Source: a virus. Taken from it: a stretch of 39,959 nt of DNA. The position numbers were made by a program, and so were the translations under genes. The stretch covers positions 1-39,959 of the IMG/VR virus record IMGVR_UViG_3300046171_000350. One strand, written 5' to 3'. Each line of letters opens with the position of its first letter. Position 1 is the stretch's first letter. This document shows positions 23,560 to 31,287 of the stretch, piece by piece. The notes beneath the pieces are model-generated. The model did not search any database. It saw only the letters and a program-made list of their open reading frames with translations, and was not told where the DNA came from.

Positions 23560-23811
23560 ATGAAAAAACACAAGCCACCACCACCTCCACAGGATTGCAC
23601 AATCATTGTTGTCAAAAAAGAACAGCAATGGGAATTGCTGCACTGGAACCGAATGCTGGGTCACTCAAAGATAGGTCCGAGACTAGCACGGAAGGATCCG
23701 TTACCGAATCTGCCGACTTCTGCTTCGACCAGGATGGAAGCAATGGATCTTGCGGATCAGTGGCAAGCATGGCTGGAAGATCGCCCGAAAAGAAAGCTCA
23801 AAACGAGATGA
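23560..23811 (+). CDS. Small protein of unknown function
   Basis: 83 residues (MKKHKPPPPPQDCTIIVVKK), ending in ASTRMEAMDLADQWQAWLED and a basic tail. It starts 3 nt after the lipoprotein stop and ends in an ATGA overlap with the next gene, so the coding frame is favoured over the longer overlapping frame from 23544. No family recognised. Confidence 0.6.
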   Translation: MKKHKPPPPPQDCTIIVVKKEQQWELLHWNRMLGHSKIGPRLARKDPLPNLPTSASTRMEAMDLADQWQAWLEDRPKRKLKTR

Positions 23812-24122
23812 GTGACTTACTTGATAAAGCCAGGAAAACCTGTGTCGAAAGAGGTAAAGATTACGGCCACCCATTTCATGACTTCACCAAGATCGCTAAA
23901 ATCTGGTCTGTTATTTTTGAAACTACGGTAACCCCTGAGCAGGTAGCACTAGCAATGATTGGGGTGAAGATGGCCCGTATTTGTCAGAACAGCGACTTCT
24001 ATCATGAAGATAGTGTTTTGGATATTTGTGGATACGCATCCTGCCTTGAGAAGGTTGCCAACTTCCCCAAATGTAATCCAGTAGATCCGTACCCCGAAGT
24101 AGATGACATTTTTGATGCATAA
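23808..24122 (+). CDS. DUF6378-like small protein
   Basis: 104 residues. ERGKDYGHPFHDFTKIAKIW followed by SVIFETTVTPEQVALAMIGV and DSVLDICGYASCLEKV are the conserved blocks of a family I know as DUF6378: a YGHP motif, a VTPEQVAL helix and a (V/L)DI-GY end. It is widespread in phages, with unknown function. The ATG at 23808 is favoured over an in-frame ATG at 23544 because that extension overlaps two other genes and lacks family similarity. Confidence 0.75.
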   Translation: MSDLLDKARKTCVERGKDYGHPFHDFTKIAKIWSVIFETTVTPEQVALAMIGVKMARICQNSDFYHEDSVLDICGYASCLEKVANFPKCNPVDPYPEVDDIFDA

Positions 24123-24162
24123 GGATTTGCCAATAATCAAAATCGTATCCGAGGAGGAAGAG

Positions 24163-24336
24163 ATGCATGTAAAACTCGGACTCGAAATGGATGATTCAAC
24201 ACATGCGATGCTGGTTGAATGGGGTAAAGAAGAGGCTACCGATGAAGACTACATCAATATTGCAATTAGCAATGGCCTAAAGGCTGCGATTGATGAAAAA
24301 ACGGACCAAGAAAATACGGGTGAGAAGCCAGATTAA
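24163..24336 (+). CDS. Small acidic protein
   Basis: 57 residues from the ATG at 24163 (MHVKLGLEMDDSTHAMLVEW), selected because AGGAGGAAGAG lies just before it. Acidic, with one short helix at ISNGLKAAIDEK. Function unknown. It is the last gene before the iteron region. Confidence 0.6.
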   Translation: MHVKLGLEMDDSTHAMLVEWGKEEATDEDYINIAISNGLKAAIDEKTDQENTGEKPD

Positions 24337-24422
24337 AGCACCTCATTGTGTGGCTTTTAAAGATCGAAAAAAAGCACACTCACATAAATGGTGCCGCGAT
24401 AAAAAAAAGTGGAATTTATAAT

Positions 24423-24478
24423 CCACACAAAAGCCACATAAAAGCCACATTATTGCCACATTGAAGGCTTTTATGTGG
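24423..24478. repeat. Iteron cluster, candidate replication origin
   Basis: Four consecutive 11-bp units: CCACACAAAAG (24423), CCACATAAAAG (24434), CCACATTATTG (24445) and CCACATTGAAG (24456), then an inverted perfect copy CTTTTATGTGG (24468-24478). Further copies or near-copies sit at 24499 and in the flanking AT-rich region. The 11-bp period is one helical turn, so a protein could bind the same face. It lies in a gene-free AT-rich stretch (24337-24576), which suits an origin or operator. Confidence 0.7.
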
Positions 24479-24576
24479 GTTACATTGATTGCCAATACCC
24501 ACATATTCTGACTAAATTATGTGTAGATGAAGCACAGTGCTAATTCACATAAATTAAATTAAAAATCCATTCGAAC

Positions 24577-25260
24577 ATGAAAATACAAATCCCAACATCT
24601 CATACCACTCACGACCAAAACGGTACACCTATTTACAGCAATAGAATGCTATGTAAAATCGTATCGAAAAACTTCGACATAAAATCTTATGGCAAGGTTG
24701 CTGATCATGACACGATATATGCGACCACCAATGCAACTATCTTTAATGAGAAATGCGTAAGATACATCCCTGGACTCGCCCCCAAAAACATTATTCGCCA
24801 TGACAATAATCGACTAGCAAGAGGTGAAGGTAGATGCACATTAAAAGCTTTCTGCCAAGCTCTACACCTTTCCCATTTTGATTGTAATGCTTCTGCGATT
24901 TACCGTTTTCTTAACGACATAGACCCTAACTTACTCGAAAACGGCAGTAAGAATTTTGTTCATTGCCCAACAGAAAACCCTGAAAAGAGAACTGTTACTG
25001 AAACATTCACTAGAACTGTGGGTGAACGAGAGGCAGACTCATGGACTGTGGGTGAAACCGCCGATCTACCACTTGATTTTAATGATGATGAACCACAATT
25101 TCTGAAAGCAACACTTCTTGCTGAACAACTCCTAGACATAGCATGTGAAGTGGGTGAACGAATCCGTAATGCATCTAAAGATGATACGGAAGAATCCATA
25201 TGCAATGAGTTACTTGGAGAGGTTCTTACATTTCTTCAAATCAACACGGAGGTAAAGTAA
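24577..25260 (+). CDS. Protein of unknown function beside the iterons
   Basis: 227 residues. MKIQIPTSHTTHDQNGTPIY begins a beta-like region, followed by a Cys/His-containing part (GRCTLKAFCQALHLSHFDCN) and an acidic C-terminal third with a repeated RTVGEREADSWTVGETADLP motif. No family recognised. Gene position, directly after the iterons, makes an iteron-binding replication initiator possible, but no helix-turn-helix is obvious. Confidence 0.55.
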   Translation: MKIQIPTSHTTHDQNGTPIYSNRMLCKIVSKNFDIKSYGKVADHDTIYATTNATIFNEKCVRYIPGLAPKNIIRHDNNRLARGEGRCTLKAFCQALHLSHFDCNASAIYRFLNDIDPNLLENGSKNFVHCPTENPEKRTVTETFTRTVGEREADSWTVGETADLPLDFNDDEPQFLKATLLAEQLLDIACEVGERIRNASKDDTEESICNELLGEVLTFLQINTEVK

Positions 25261-25261
25261 G

Positions 25262-25558
25262 ATGGAAGACTACACTTTAGCATTTTTGACTGGGCTCCGC
25301 CTATGCGAGGAGTTTGCATTATCAAAAGACTTTGTAAGGGTTGATCAATTCGATGACTCAAATGCCATCAAGGTGACGGTAAAACCTGAATGGTTTGATC
25401 CTTTGATCGACAGGATACCAGAGCCATGGATTTGCAGCGGTTTCAAAAAAACCACTTACTACTCTCCAACGAAGGAGAAGGATTGCCCCCTAATCGAAAT
25501 GTACTTTGCACTCATGTACGAAGACTTTCCACCTGAAGGACTTGAGGGAGTAGCATGA
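25262..25558 (+). CDS. Small acidic hypothetical protein
   Basis: 98 residues; GGAGG lies 8 nt before the ATG. MEDYTLAFLTGLRLCEEFAL and later KKTTYYSPTKEKDCPLIEMY; acidic and aromatic-rich. No family known. It lies 1 nt after the previous stop and overlaps the next ATG (ATGA), so it belongs to the same operon. Confidence 0.6.
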   Translation: MEDYTLAFLTGLRLCEEFALSKDFVRVDQFDDSNAIKVTVKPEWFDPLIDRIPEPWICSGFKKTTYYSPTKEKDCPLIEMYFALMYEDFPPEGLEGVA

Positions 25559-25851
25559 CCTACTACATGCTACCAGACCAAGACACCGTCACCCGTTGGA
25601 TAATTTCCGACGGCGAGGCAAAGGGACACAAGATCAACATACCAGTGGGCCACTCCAATGCATTCATGGGGTTACTTAGAACCCCATGGCCCACACCAAT
25701 ATTGGACGAGGAAATTGTAATCAACAACCTTGTCCGCCAAGGCATGACCAATGAGGAAATTTTAGACTTTCTTGGTCCACGATCAGTGGTTCGCCAAGAC
25801 GGCTCCCCCATGATTGCTCGTAAATACCATTACGAATTTTCACTTTCTTAA
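25555..25851 (+). CDS. Small hypothetical protein
   Basis: 98 residues starting MTYYMLPDQDTVTRWIISDG. The segment IVINNLVRQGMTNEEILDFL resembles the 'G-T-EEI...LG' helix of a helix-turn-helix, so DNA binding is possible. ATGA overlap with the upstream gene. No clear family. Confidence 0.55.
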   Translation: MTYYMLPDQDTVTRWIISDGEAKGHKINIPVGHSNAFMGLLRTPWPTPILDEEIVINNLVRQGMTNEEILDFLGPRSVVRQDGSPMIARKYHYEFSLS

Positions 25852-25853
25852 CA

Positions 25854-26111
25854 ATGATAACACCCACCAAATACTTGCAAGTCGCAGTCAGCGGTCCGTC
25901 TAAAAGCGGCACTGACCGTGAAAGGCCCTCGTATGGTGTGACGAGAGATTCGTCACCCGCCAGTTATCAGGCGTTCGAAACAAAGAGGGTTCCTGGTGGG
26001 CAAAAATCCGCAGACGGGCATAGAGTCTGTCGATGTGGCAGAACAAGGGGGCCCTCTGATACCTCCTATATTGAACACCTCTGCGGAACACTTTCTCACA
26101 ACCGTGGATGA
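25854..26111 (+). CDS. Uncertain small ORF
   Basis: 85 residues (MITPTKYLQVAVSGPSKSGT), 2 nt after the previous gene. Composition is rich in S, R, G and P with no pattern, and its second half overlaps the frame of the next candidate gene (25996). It could be real in its first half only. Weak support. Confidence 0.3.
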   Translation: MITPTKYLQVAVSGPSKSGTDRERPSYGVTRDSSPASYQAFETKRVPGGQKSADGHRVCRCGRTRGPSDTSYIEHLCGTLSHNRG

Positions 26112-26325
26112 CCACGAAACTATTATTGAAACTCGTACATGCTTGGCCTTGGCCGAGTTGTACAATGACCCGACCCCAGGGGTGAATCACTTCGACTGCC
26201 CCTGGCCCTGGAGAAACCACTATGAAAAATACACTACGACCCGAGACACTAAGATTACTAAAGCAAATGGAAACCGAACTAATGAAGTGCCTTCCATCCG
26301 ACGAGGAGTTGAAAACTCCTCTTAG
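25996..26325 (+). CDS. Uncertain hypothetical protein
   Basis: 109 residues from a GTG at 25996 with GAGG about 7 nt upstream. The part LNTSAEHFLTTVDDHETIIE and ETRTCLALAELYNDPTPGVN looks protein-like, but its last 35 residues overlap the start of the sigma-like gene at 26222 and are probably a shadow. No family recognised. Confidence 0.4.
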   Translation: MGKNPQTGIESVDVAEQGGPLIPPILNTSAEHFLTTVDDHETIIETRTCLALAELYNDPTPGVNHFDCPWPWRNHYEKYTTTRDTKITKANGNRTNEVPSIRRGVENSS

Positions 26326-26668
26326 ACTTAAGGACCGCCAAGAATGGGCGGACTGCATGTTGGAGATTCTATACATGATGGATTGCATCATCTGCCTCGA
26401 CCAAAATTACATTATGCCTCACAAGCTTAAGGAAATTGGTGCGATTGCAGAGATGACTTCCGAAAGAGTCCGTCAGATTGAAAAGCATGGATTGAAAAAG
26501 ATCCGCAACCTACTTCCACGAAGTGAGTACAAGGAACTTCAAAAGGCGTTGATTGATTATGTGAAAACCAAGGATGATAAAATCACCACTTTCACATCTC
26601 CAGAAATTGGAGGCGGTGAAGTTTACTCAACTCCATACGACGATCCAAATGGCAAAGCTTACGCCTGA
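26222..26668 (+). CDS. Sigma-70 region 4-like protein of the replication operon
   Basis: 148 residues. LKEIGAIAEMTSERVRQIEK followed by HGLKKIRNLLPRSE (about residues 69-101) is a good sigma region 4.2 match (L..IG...G.T.ERVRQIE..AL.K.R). The N-terminus is helical. It could act as a transcription regulator or a plasmid-type replication protein. It overlaps the primase gene by 20 nt. Confidence 0.65.
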   Translation: MKNTLRPETLRLLKQMETELMKCLPSDEELKTPLRLKDRQEWADCMLEILYMMDCIICLDQNYIMPHKLKEIGAIAEMTSERVRQIEKHGLKKIRNLLPRSEYKELQKALIDYVKTKDDKITTFTSPEIGGGEVYSTPYDDPNGKAYA

Positions 26669-27518
26669 TCCATACAAGCTATTCGCCAAGCTCGTTGAAA
26701 AGGCCAAAGCCGAAGGCAAAGGTTACAACGATCAAATCGGCATGGCTGCATGGGCGATGAAGCAACTCAATGTCCCTCCCCAACAAGCTGTTGAGATGAT
26801 AAGAGCAGCGAGTCAAACCGTGACCAGGAGAGAACCTGGTCGCGGTGAGATTGAGAGGTGGGTCAACAAGGTTTACCAATCCCAAGCTACGCTTAGACCA
26901 TATGATCAACCCAAGACTGGTATTCGTGTTGAGCAGAAACTTATCGACGAGTTTGCCAGCAAGGGTTCCATCAACAGGCTCCGTGAACGATCAGCCAGGA
27001 TACCGTCTCAACCTAATGAGATTCTAGCAAATCTATATGAGCCTGACACTTTACTTCACCTCACACCTCATTGGGGCCAACCCAAAGATGTGAAGACCTG
27101 TGCTGAATGGATTACATCAGATCTTTCCGAAAAACAGTTTATCTGCCCAGCTCACCTAAAATCCAGGGAACTTGGTCGCTGCATCGACAATGTAATGCAC
27201 AGACATTTTCTTGTGTACGAAAGTGACCGACCAGGGCTTGCTTCGAACTGGGACGGTCAGGCTGGATGCATCGAAAGACTAATGAAAGATATGCCCCTCC
27301 GTCTCATTGTCTGGTCAGGATCCAAAAGTCTACATGCCTGGTTTGATATTTCCACTCGAAGAAAAGACCATGTCCAAGATTTTATTGGAACATGCATTAA
27401 ACTTGGTGCGGACCCAGCCGCCCTCAGACCTGCCCAGCTTGTTCGAATGCCTTATGGCATTCGCAAGGAATACGGCAAACAACCCAAAAACCAAAAAGTA
27501 ATATTCTATGACAACTGA
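26649..27518 (+). CDS. Primase of the archaeo-eukaryotic type
   Basis: 289 residues from the ATG at 26649 (MAKLTPDPYKLFAKLVEKAK). The C-terminal 100 residues have an AEP-like core: FLVYESD (acidic pair, motif I), WSGSKSLHAWFD (S-x-H, motif II) and PAQLVRMP (motif III region). Phages often carry such primases directly before a RepA-like helicase, as here. The N-terminus is a separate helical domain with a probable ligand or DNA-binding role. Zinc ligands are not obvious. Confidence 0.75.
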   Translation: MAKLTPDPYKLFAKLVEKAKAEGKGYNDQIGMAAWAMKQLNVPPQQAVEMIRAASQTVTRREPGRGEIERWVNKVYQSQATLRPYDQPKTGIRVEQKLIDEFASKGSINRLRERSARIPSQPNEILANLYEPDTLLHLTPHWGQPKDVKTCAEWITSDLSEKQFICPAHLKSRELGRCIDNVMHRHFLVYESDRPGLASNWDGQAGCIERLMKDMPLRLIVWSGSKSLHAWFDISTRRKDHVQDFIGTCIKLGADPAALRPAQLVRMPYGIRKEYGKQPKNQKVIFYDN

Positions 27519-28632
27519 TGATTCAATTAACATGCTTGAAAATTTAGCAGACCCGAAGTCCTGGTCAGAAAGTGATGTTTCACATGATTATCAGCCTGAG
27601 CAAAAGGCTTACGATAATCATGAAACCAGGGAGGATGGATTGCCACCCATTGTAAGTGGAGCTGACTTTCCAAAGCAATATGACCTTCCACGCCGCCGAC
27701 CTTTGGTTGAGAACATTGTCAAACGAGGTGAACTTATGGCTTTGTTTGCAGCCAGTAAGATGGGCAAGTCATGGTTCTTTCAAAACATGGCAACCTGTCT
27801 AGCGGAGGGACTACCATTTCTAGATTCAGAAACGGTTAAGAGTAATGTTCTCATCATGGATCTGGAGCTTACCAAGGTCGATGCGATGGACAGGCTTTGG
27901 AACATCGCTTTGGCGATGGGCCTAAAGCACCCACCCAAAAACCTTCATCTCTGGTCATTGAAAAAACATTGTTACGATCTAGATCTGTTGACTGAAATAC
28001 TCCACTCGCGATTGGAAAACTCAGATCCATTTGATGCAATATTTCTGGATCCAATATATCTTTTCAATGTTTCAGAAGGTTTCGATGAGAATAATGCTGG
28101 ATGTATCACCAAGCTAATGATTGAGCTTGAGAAGATTGTATCCAAGCAAGAGGCCAGCCTAATGGTATCTCATCATTACCGTAAAGGGTCCATGGGCAAG
28201 GAGTCTCATTATGAGCGAGCGAGTGGATCGGGTGCCTTCGCCAGGTTTCCTGATGTGCTCACCACATTGTCAGAGCATCAACTTCCACAACATGCTATTT
28301 TTGAGATGACCAGCAGGTCCCAAAAAAGCCCCCTACCCTTTGTCATCAAAACGGAGCCACCTGTTTTCAGTGTGGCAGAAAACGCCGACCCTACTGCTCA
28401 CAGAAAATACGGTCAGGACTGTGCCCGAATCGAAATGACTCCCGACTCATTACTTGAATTGATTCCCATCGGGGAATCAATCACCAAGGCCCAATGGTTT
28501 TCCAAGGCCAGGATGCAAGGTGTTTCTGAAAATAAGTTCGATCATTTACTCTCTATGATTCGCCAATCAGGCATGGTCAAACAAACCAAGGATGATGGGG
28601 TTATCTTGTTCGAAAGAAATGCTGGCTTATGA
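27508..28632 (+). CDS. RepA-like AAA/RecA-fold replicative ATPase
   Basis: 374 residues. Walker A AASKMGKSWF (about 81-90), Walker B FDAIFLDPIY (D181) and SHHYRKG (222-228) are the RepA/KaiC-type ATPase motifs seen in RSF1010 RepA and phage helicase-like proteins. The N-terminal 60 residues are variable; the C-terminal 100 contain a winged-helix-like part (KAQWFSKARMQGVSENKFDH). It overlaps the primase gene by 11 nt, forming a helicase-primase pair. Acts at the replication fork. Confidence 0.85.
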   Translation: MTTDDSINMLENLADPKSWSESDVSHDYQPEQKAYDNHETREDGLPPIVSGADFPKQYDLPRRRPLVENIVKRGELMALFAASKMGKSWFFQNMATCLAEGLPFLDSETVKSNVLIMDLELTKVDAMDRLWNIALAMGLKHPPKNLHLWSLKKHCYDLDLLTEILHSRLENSDPFDAIFLDPIYLFNVSEGFDENNAGCITKLMIELEKIVSKQEASLMVSHHYRKGSMGKESHYERASGSGAFARFPDVLTTLSEHQLPQHAIFEMTSRSQKSPLPFVIKTEPPVFSVAENADPTAHRKYGQDCARIEMTPDSLLELIPIGESITKAQWFSKARMQGVSENKFDHLLSMIRQSGMVKQTKDDGVILFERNAGL

Positions 28633-28817
28633 GACGGCTCCTCAAGATAGATGATGTATGCAAAATTCTTGGAGTTGCCCGATCAACTGTCTGGAAGATG
28701 ACCAGGGATGGCAGACTTAAATCCATCTCCCTTGGAGCAGTGAGAACCGTCAGATTTAGGGAGGAAGATGTTCAGGAGTTGATTGATGATTTTACCACCC
28801 GACGAAGGGTTGGTTAG
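28629..28817 (+). CDS. Excisionase/AlpA-like HTH protein
   Basis: 62 residues (MRRLLKIDDVCKILGVARST...). The 'idDVc.iLGVaRSTVWkm-r-G.l....LG..RtvRF.ee.V' pattern is HTH_17/AlpA-like, which includes phage excisionases. Its ATG overlaps the RepA stop (ATGA) and it is last in the operon, directly before the attP region and integrase. It probably controls the integrase direction or the operon. Confidence 0.75.
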   Translation: MRRLLKIDDVCKILGVARSTVWKMTRDGRLKSISLGAVRTVRFREEDVQELIDDFTTRRRVG

Positions 28818-28840
28818 GTATTTGTCTTAGTGTTGTTGTT

Positions 28841-28870
28841 AAAGGCGGGAGGAAACTCCCGCCTTTTTTT
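28841..28870 (+). terminator. Strong intrinsic terminator after the replication operon
   Basis: GGCGGGAG (28844-28851), loop GAAA and CTCCCGCC (28856-28863) form a perfect 8-bp GC stem extended by AAA/TTT and followed by seven T. It closes the 21404-28817 operon. Confidence 0.92.
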
Positions 28871-29239
28871 GTGCAAATATCAGGTGCCGAAACCACATAA
28901 AACCTAACCTACCCAAAACAATGTCAAAAAGGGCCGAACTTCTGACATTGGAGAAAACAAAATGTCCACAATTGTCCATTATCGAAGTCAGTATTTATCG
29001 TAAGTCGTTGATTCACAAGGTACTTAGTACTCATTTTAAGTCCGCTGCGTCTACCAATTCCGCCACTCGGGCATATTCTGCATAAATACTGGGCTTCCGC
29101 CCGATTTTGATGAATTTATGACACGCGATTTTGACGAAATTCCTTGAATAATGTCAAAATTTTTGTCATTGTAATGAGTATAGCAAGTACCATTTGCCTC
29201 ATTACCTTTAACTGTCGTTTGTAAAATCATCATAAATTC
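28871..29239. other. attP region with candidate integrase arm repeats
   Basis: No gene. Besides the tRNA-Leu half (29032-29072) it holds inverted arms CAGTATTTAT (28989-28998) and ATAAATACTG (29082-29091) around the core, a direct repeat GATTTTGAYGAA in the 29103-29140 stretch, and an imperfect inverted repeat AATGTCAAAA/TTTTGTCATT near 29151-29172. Such layouts are typical of integrase and Xis binding sites. Confidence 0.6.
29032..29072 (-). other. attP core: 5' half of tRNA-Leu(UAA)
   Basis: On the minus strand the sequence begins GCCCGAGTGGCGGAATTGG (29072 downward), continues TAGACGCAGCGGACTTAAAA and ends at T/G 29033-29032. This is the acceptor 5' strand, D arm and anticodon stem/loop of a bacterial tRNA-Leu with anticodon TAA. 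Similarity stops just after the anticodon loop, so there is no 3' half and no functional tRNA. The integrase start is 167 nt away, so this is the probable crossover region shared with attB. Confidence 0.85.
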
Positions 29240-30652
29240 ATGAAAGCTGAAAACTGGACTCAGGACCGCCTCAAAATAGAATATGTCGAAACGGGTAAGC
29301 TCAATTACCTTCTGATTGGGACCTTACCACATGGCGAGCGGATAAGAAAGAAATTTTTAACTAAGGAATTAGCCAAGGTTGCAAAGCAAAAGATTATTAC
29401 TGACCTTGGAAACTCTATCGAGCGTTACACTGACTTGACTCTCGATCAGGAGGAGGAATACAAGTTGGCTCAGACTCTCATCGAGAAGTCTGATCGACTT
29501 CCCGAAGGGTTCACAATTATCCAGGCAGTTGAGTTTGCTAAACTTAATTTTCAACCCGATGTGGCCGTTGGTGTTACCATCAAACAAGCTACCGATAAAT
29601 GGGTCGAGATTCTTGAAGATGCCAACCGTGCTAAGAAATATGTTAACGACATGAAAGCCGTTGGCACTTGGTTGGGTGAAGCTTTTGGTCATGATTATCC
29701 TGTCGCATCAATTAACACTGAAGATGTGCGTAATTTTCTGTCCGTTGGTCCTAATGCAACAGGTCCTTGGAAGGGTAAAGTTTTGGCACCAATAACTCGA
29801 TTCAATCATCGTCACCGCTTATCCCTATTCTTTAACTTTTGCAGAGAGTTAGGGTATATTATCAAGAAGCCTCTTAACAAGACGATCAAGGTTCCTGAGA
29901 TACCCCAGAAGAAGATTGAGATACTTAGCCATGATGAAGTTGCCGATCTATTTAAGGCATGTGAAAACATCCGCCCCGAGATTACTATCCCTTACTTCGC
30001 CCTGGCGATCTTTGGTGGCCTTCGCCCACAAGAGTTATGCCACCCCGAGGGTAAGCAAGTTGTACAATGGGATAACTTCATCATTCGCCCCAATGGTAAA
30101 GATTGTGCCGTTGAGGTTGAGGGTGAGGCTGGCAAAACTGTTGAAAGACGGATTGTGGATCTGCCTGAGAATTGCATCAAGTGGATTAGACCGTACCTAA
30201 AGGAACACGGCCCAGTGATTCCATTATGTTACGAAGACTGGCGAGTCCTTTTCGATTGTGTTCGTTGCCATGCTGGTTTCAGCATCAATACCCAGGAGGC
30301 TTCCAGGTTCGACAAAAACATCAAGGAAGTGAATGACAAAAACACCAAGTCATGGGTCCAAGATGTTTGCCGTCATACCGCCCTCACCTACTACTTTGAG
30401 CGAGTCAGAAAGAATAAGTTTATCGCTGCTGATTGGGCTGGTAATCGTCCAGAGGTGTACAAGTCACATTACAACTCCAAGGTCAAGGGTACCCTTAAGC
30501 AAACCACTGAAGAGATTGTTGCTGACTTCTATTCCATCGAGCCTGGACCTAGCCTCGCGCATAAACCTCTCAGGCAATTCCATTCCCCCAGTCGCTGGTC
30601 AACACTTCCATTTGTAGAATTTGACTACAATAATGCTTTATCTTATGTGTAG
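29240..30652 (+). CDS. int: Tyrosine integrase
   Basis: 470 residues. The catalytic domain spans about 225-425: Arg I in GGLRPQEL (R262), box II DVCRHTALTYYF (R378-H379), ADWAGN (W399) and the nucleophile Y411 in VYKSHYNSKV. The usual H-x-x-R has Asp in place of the first His, as in related integrases. The N-terminal half holds the core-binding SAM-like domain (about 112-206). It integrates the phage, probably into tRNA-Leu(UAA). The last 30 or so residues read through repeat A and may be a non-native extension. Confidence 0.9.
   Translation: MKAENWTQDRLKIEYVETGKLNYLLIGTLPHGERIRKKFLTKELAKVAKQKIITDLGNSIERYTDLTLDQEEEYKLAQTLIEKSDRLPEGFTIIQAVEFAKLNFQPDVAVGVTIKQATDKWVEILEDANRAKKYVNDMKAVGTWLGEAFGHDYPVASINTEDVRNFLSVGPNATGPWKGKVLAPITRFNHRHRLSLFFNFCRELGYIIKKPLNKTIKVPEIPQKKIEILSHDEVADLFKACENIRPEITIPYFALAIFGGLRPQELCHPEGKQVVQWDNFIIRPNGKDCAVEVEGEAGKTVERRIVDLPENCIKWIRPYLKEHGPVIPLCYEDWRVLFDCVRCHAGFSINTQEASRFDKNIKEVNDKNTKSWVQDVCRHTALTYYFERVRKNKFIAADWAGNRPEVYKSHYNSKVKGTLKQTTEEIVADFYSIEPGPSLAHKPLRQFHSPSRWSTLPFVEFDYNNALSYV
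30564..30616. repeat. Direct repeat A (orphan polyvalent tail)
   Basis: 53 bp; 49 of 53 identical to repeat B. It is inside the 3' end of int on the plus strand. On the minus strand it reads PATGGMELPERFM, matching the C-terminus of the protein at 32691-37001. TTGACT follows at 30621. Confidence 0.8.
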
Positions 30653-30655
30653 TGG

Positions 30656-31124
30656 ATGAAGAGATTTTACATCGCAGCACTTTTCTTATCATTTTTCACA
30701 TCATTATCTTTAGCTAATCTCTACGATGGAAATAATTTACTTTCATTTGCCAGAGGATACGAAAAAATTATTCGTGGTGAAGGCGATACTAATGACGGAA
30801 TGGATTGTGGCATATACATGGGTTATATAGCGGGGGCGGTCGATGCTTTGCTGACAGCCAAAAAAGTTTCGATACCAGATCGCGTTACCTAAAACAACAC
30901 TGTATGATACTGAAAAAGTATCTTGAAAGTAATCCTGAGTATTTACATTTGCCAGGCGATGTTCTTGTTGAAATTGCCCTAAATCGTGCTTTCCAAAACC
31001 GAAATTAGACCCCAACAAAAAATATATTTTCGGTGAACCAACTGTTGACCGCAAAAAAATGATTAAAGAACTTGAGGAAGAAAAAAGGGGAATTGAAAAT
31101 CTTCTGAAGCAACTTAAAGAATAA
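30656..31124 (+). pseudogene. Rap1a/Tai-like immunity protein gene, split by two frameshifts
   Basis: A signal peptide (MKRFYIAALFLSFFTSLSLA) leads to DCGIYMGYIAGAVDALLTAK, then SIPDRVT and a stop at 30890. The reading continues in another frame as LKQHCMILKKYLESNPEYLH then LPGDVLVEIALNRAF, and in a third as PKPKLDPNKKYIFGEPTVDR to a stop at 31122. The GYI-G-VD, C-P, and YLE-NPE-H-P order is that of Rap1a/Tai-type immunity proteins, which protect against T6SS amidase effectors. One extra C at 30888 and one T near 30993 restore a single frame. Confidence 0.7.
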
Positions 31125-31138
31125 CAAATTTTCACCTA

Positions 31139-31191
31139 AACCTCTCAGGTAATTCCATCCTCCCAGCCGCTGGTCAACACTTCCATTTGTA
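31139..31191. repeat. Direct repeat B (orphan polyvalent tail)
   Basis: 53 bp, 49 identical to repeat A. On the minus strand it encodes PAAGRMELPERFR followed by a TGA stop, the polyvalent C-terminus with its stop. Downstream it shares TTTTTCGTT and TTGACTA spacing with repeat C. Confidence 0.85.
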
Positions 31192-31287
31192 ATTTTTTCG
31201 TTACCAAAAATTTATATTATTGACTACACTTTTCTTAATTTTTAAGTGAAATATTTAGTGTTTTATAAATAAGATTTAACAAAAAAT

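Noticed and set aside
23544-24122. A 192-residue gene starting at 23544
   Set aside because: The first 88 residues overlap two coupled genes in another frame and look non-native; the family-like part starts at the ATG at 23808.
24423-24478. CRISPR array
   Set aside because: Units are 11 bp with no spacers; spacing and content fit iterons instead.
29032-29072. A complete tRNA-Leu gene
   Set aside because: Only the 5' half up to the anticodon loop is present; no variable arm, T arm or acceptor 3' strand follows.
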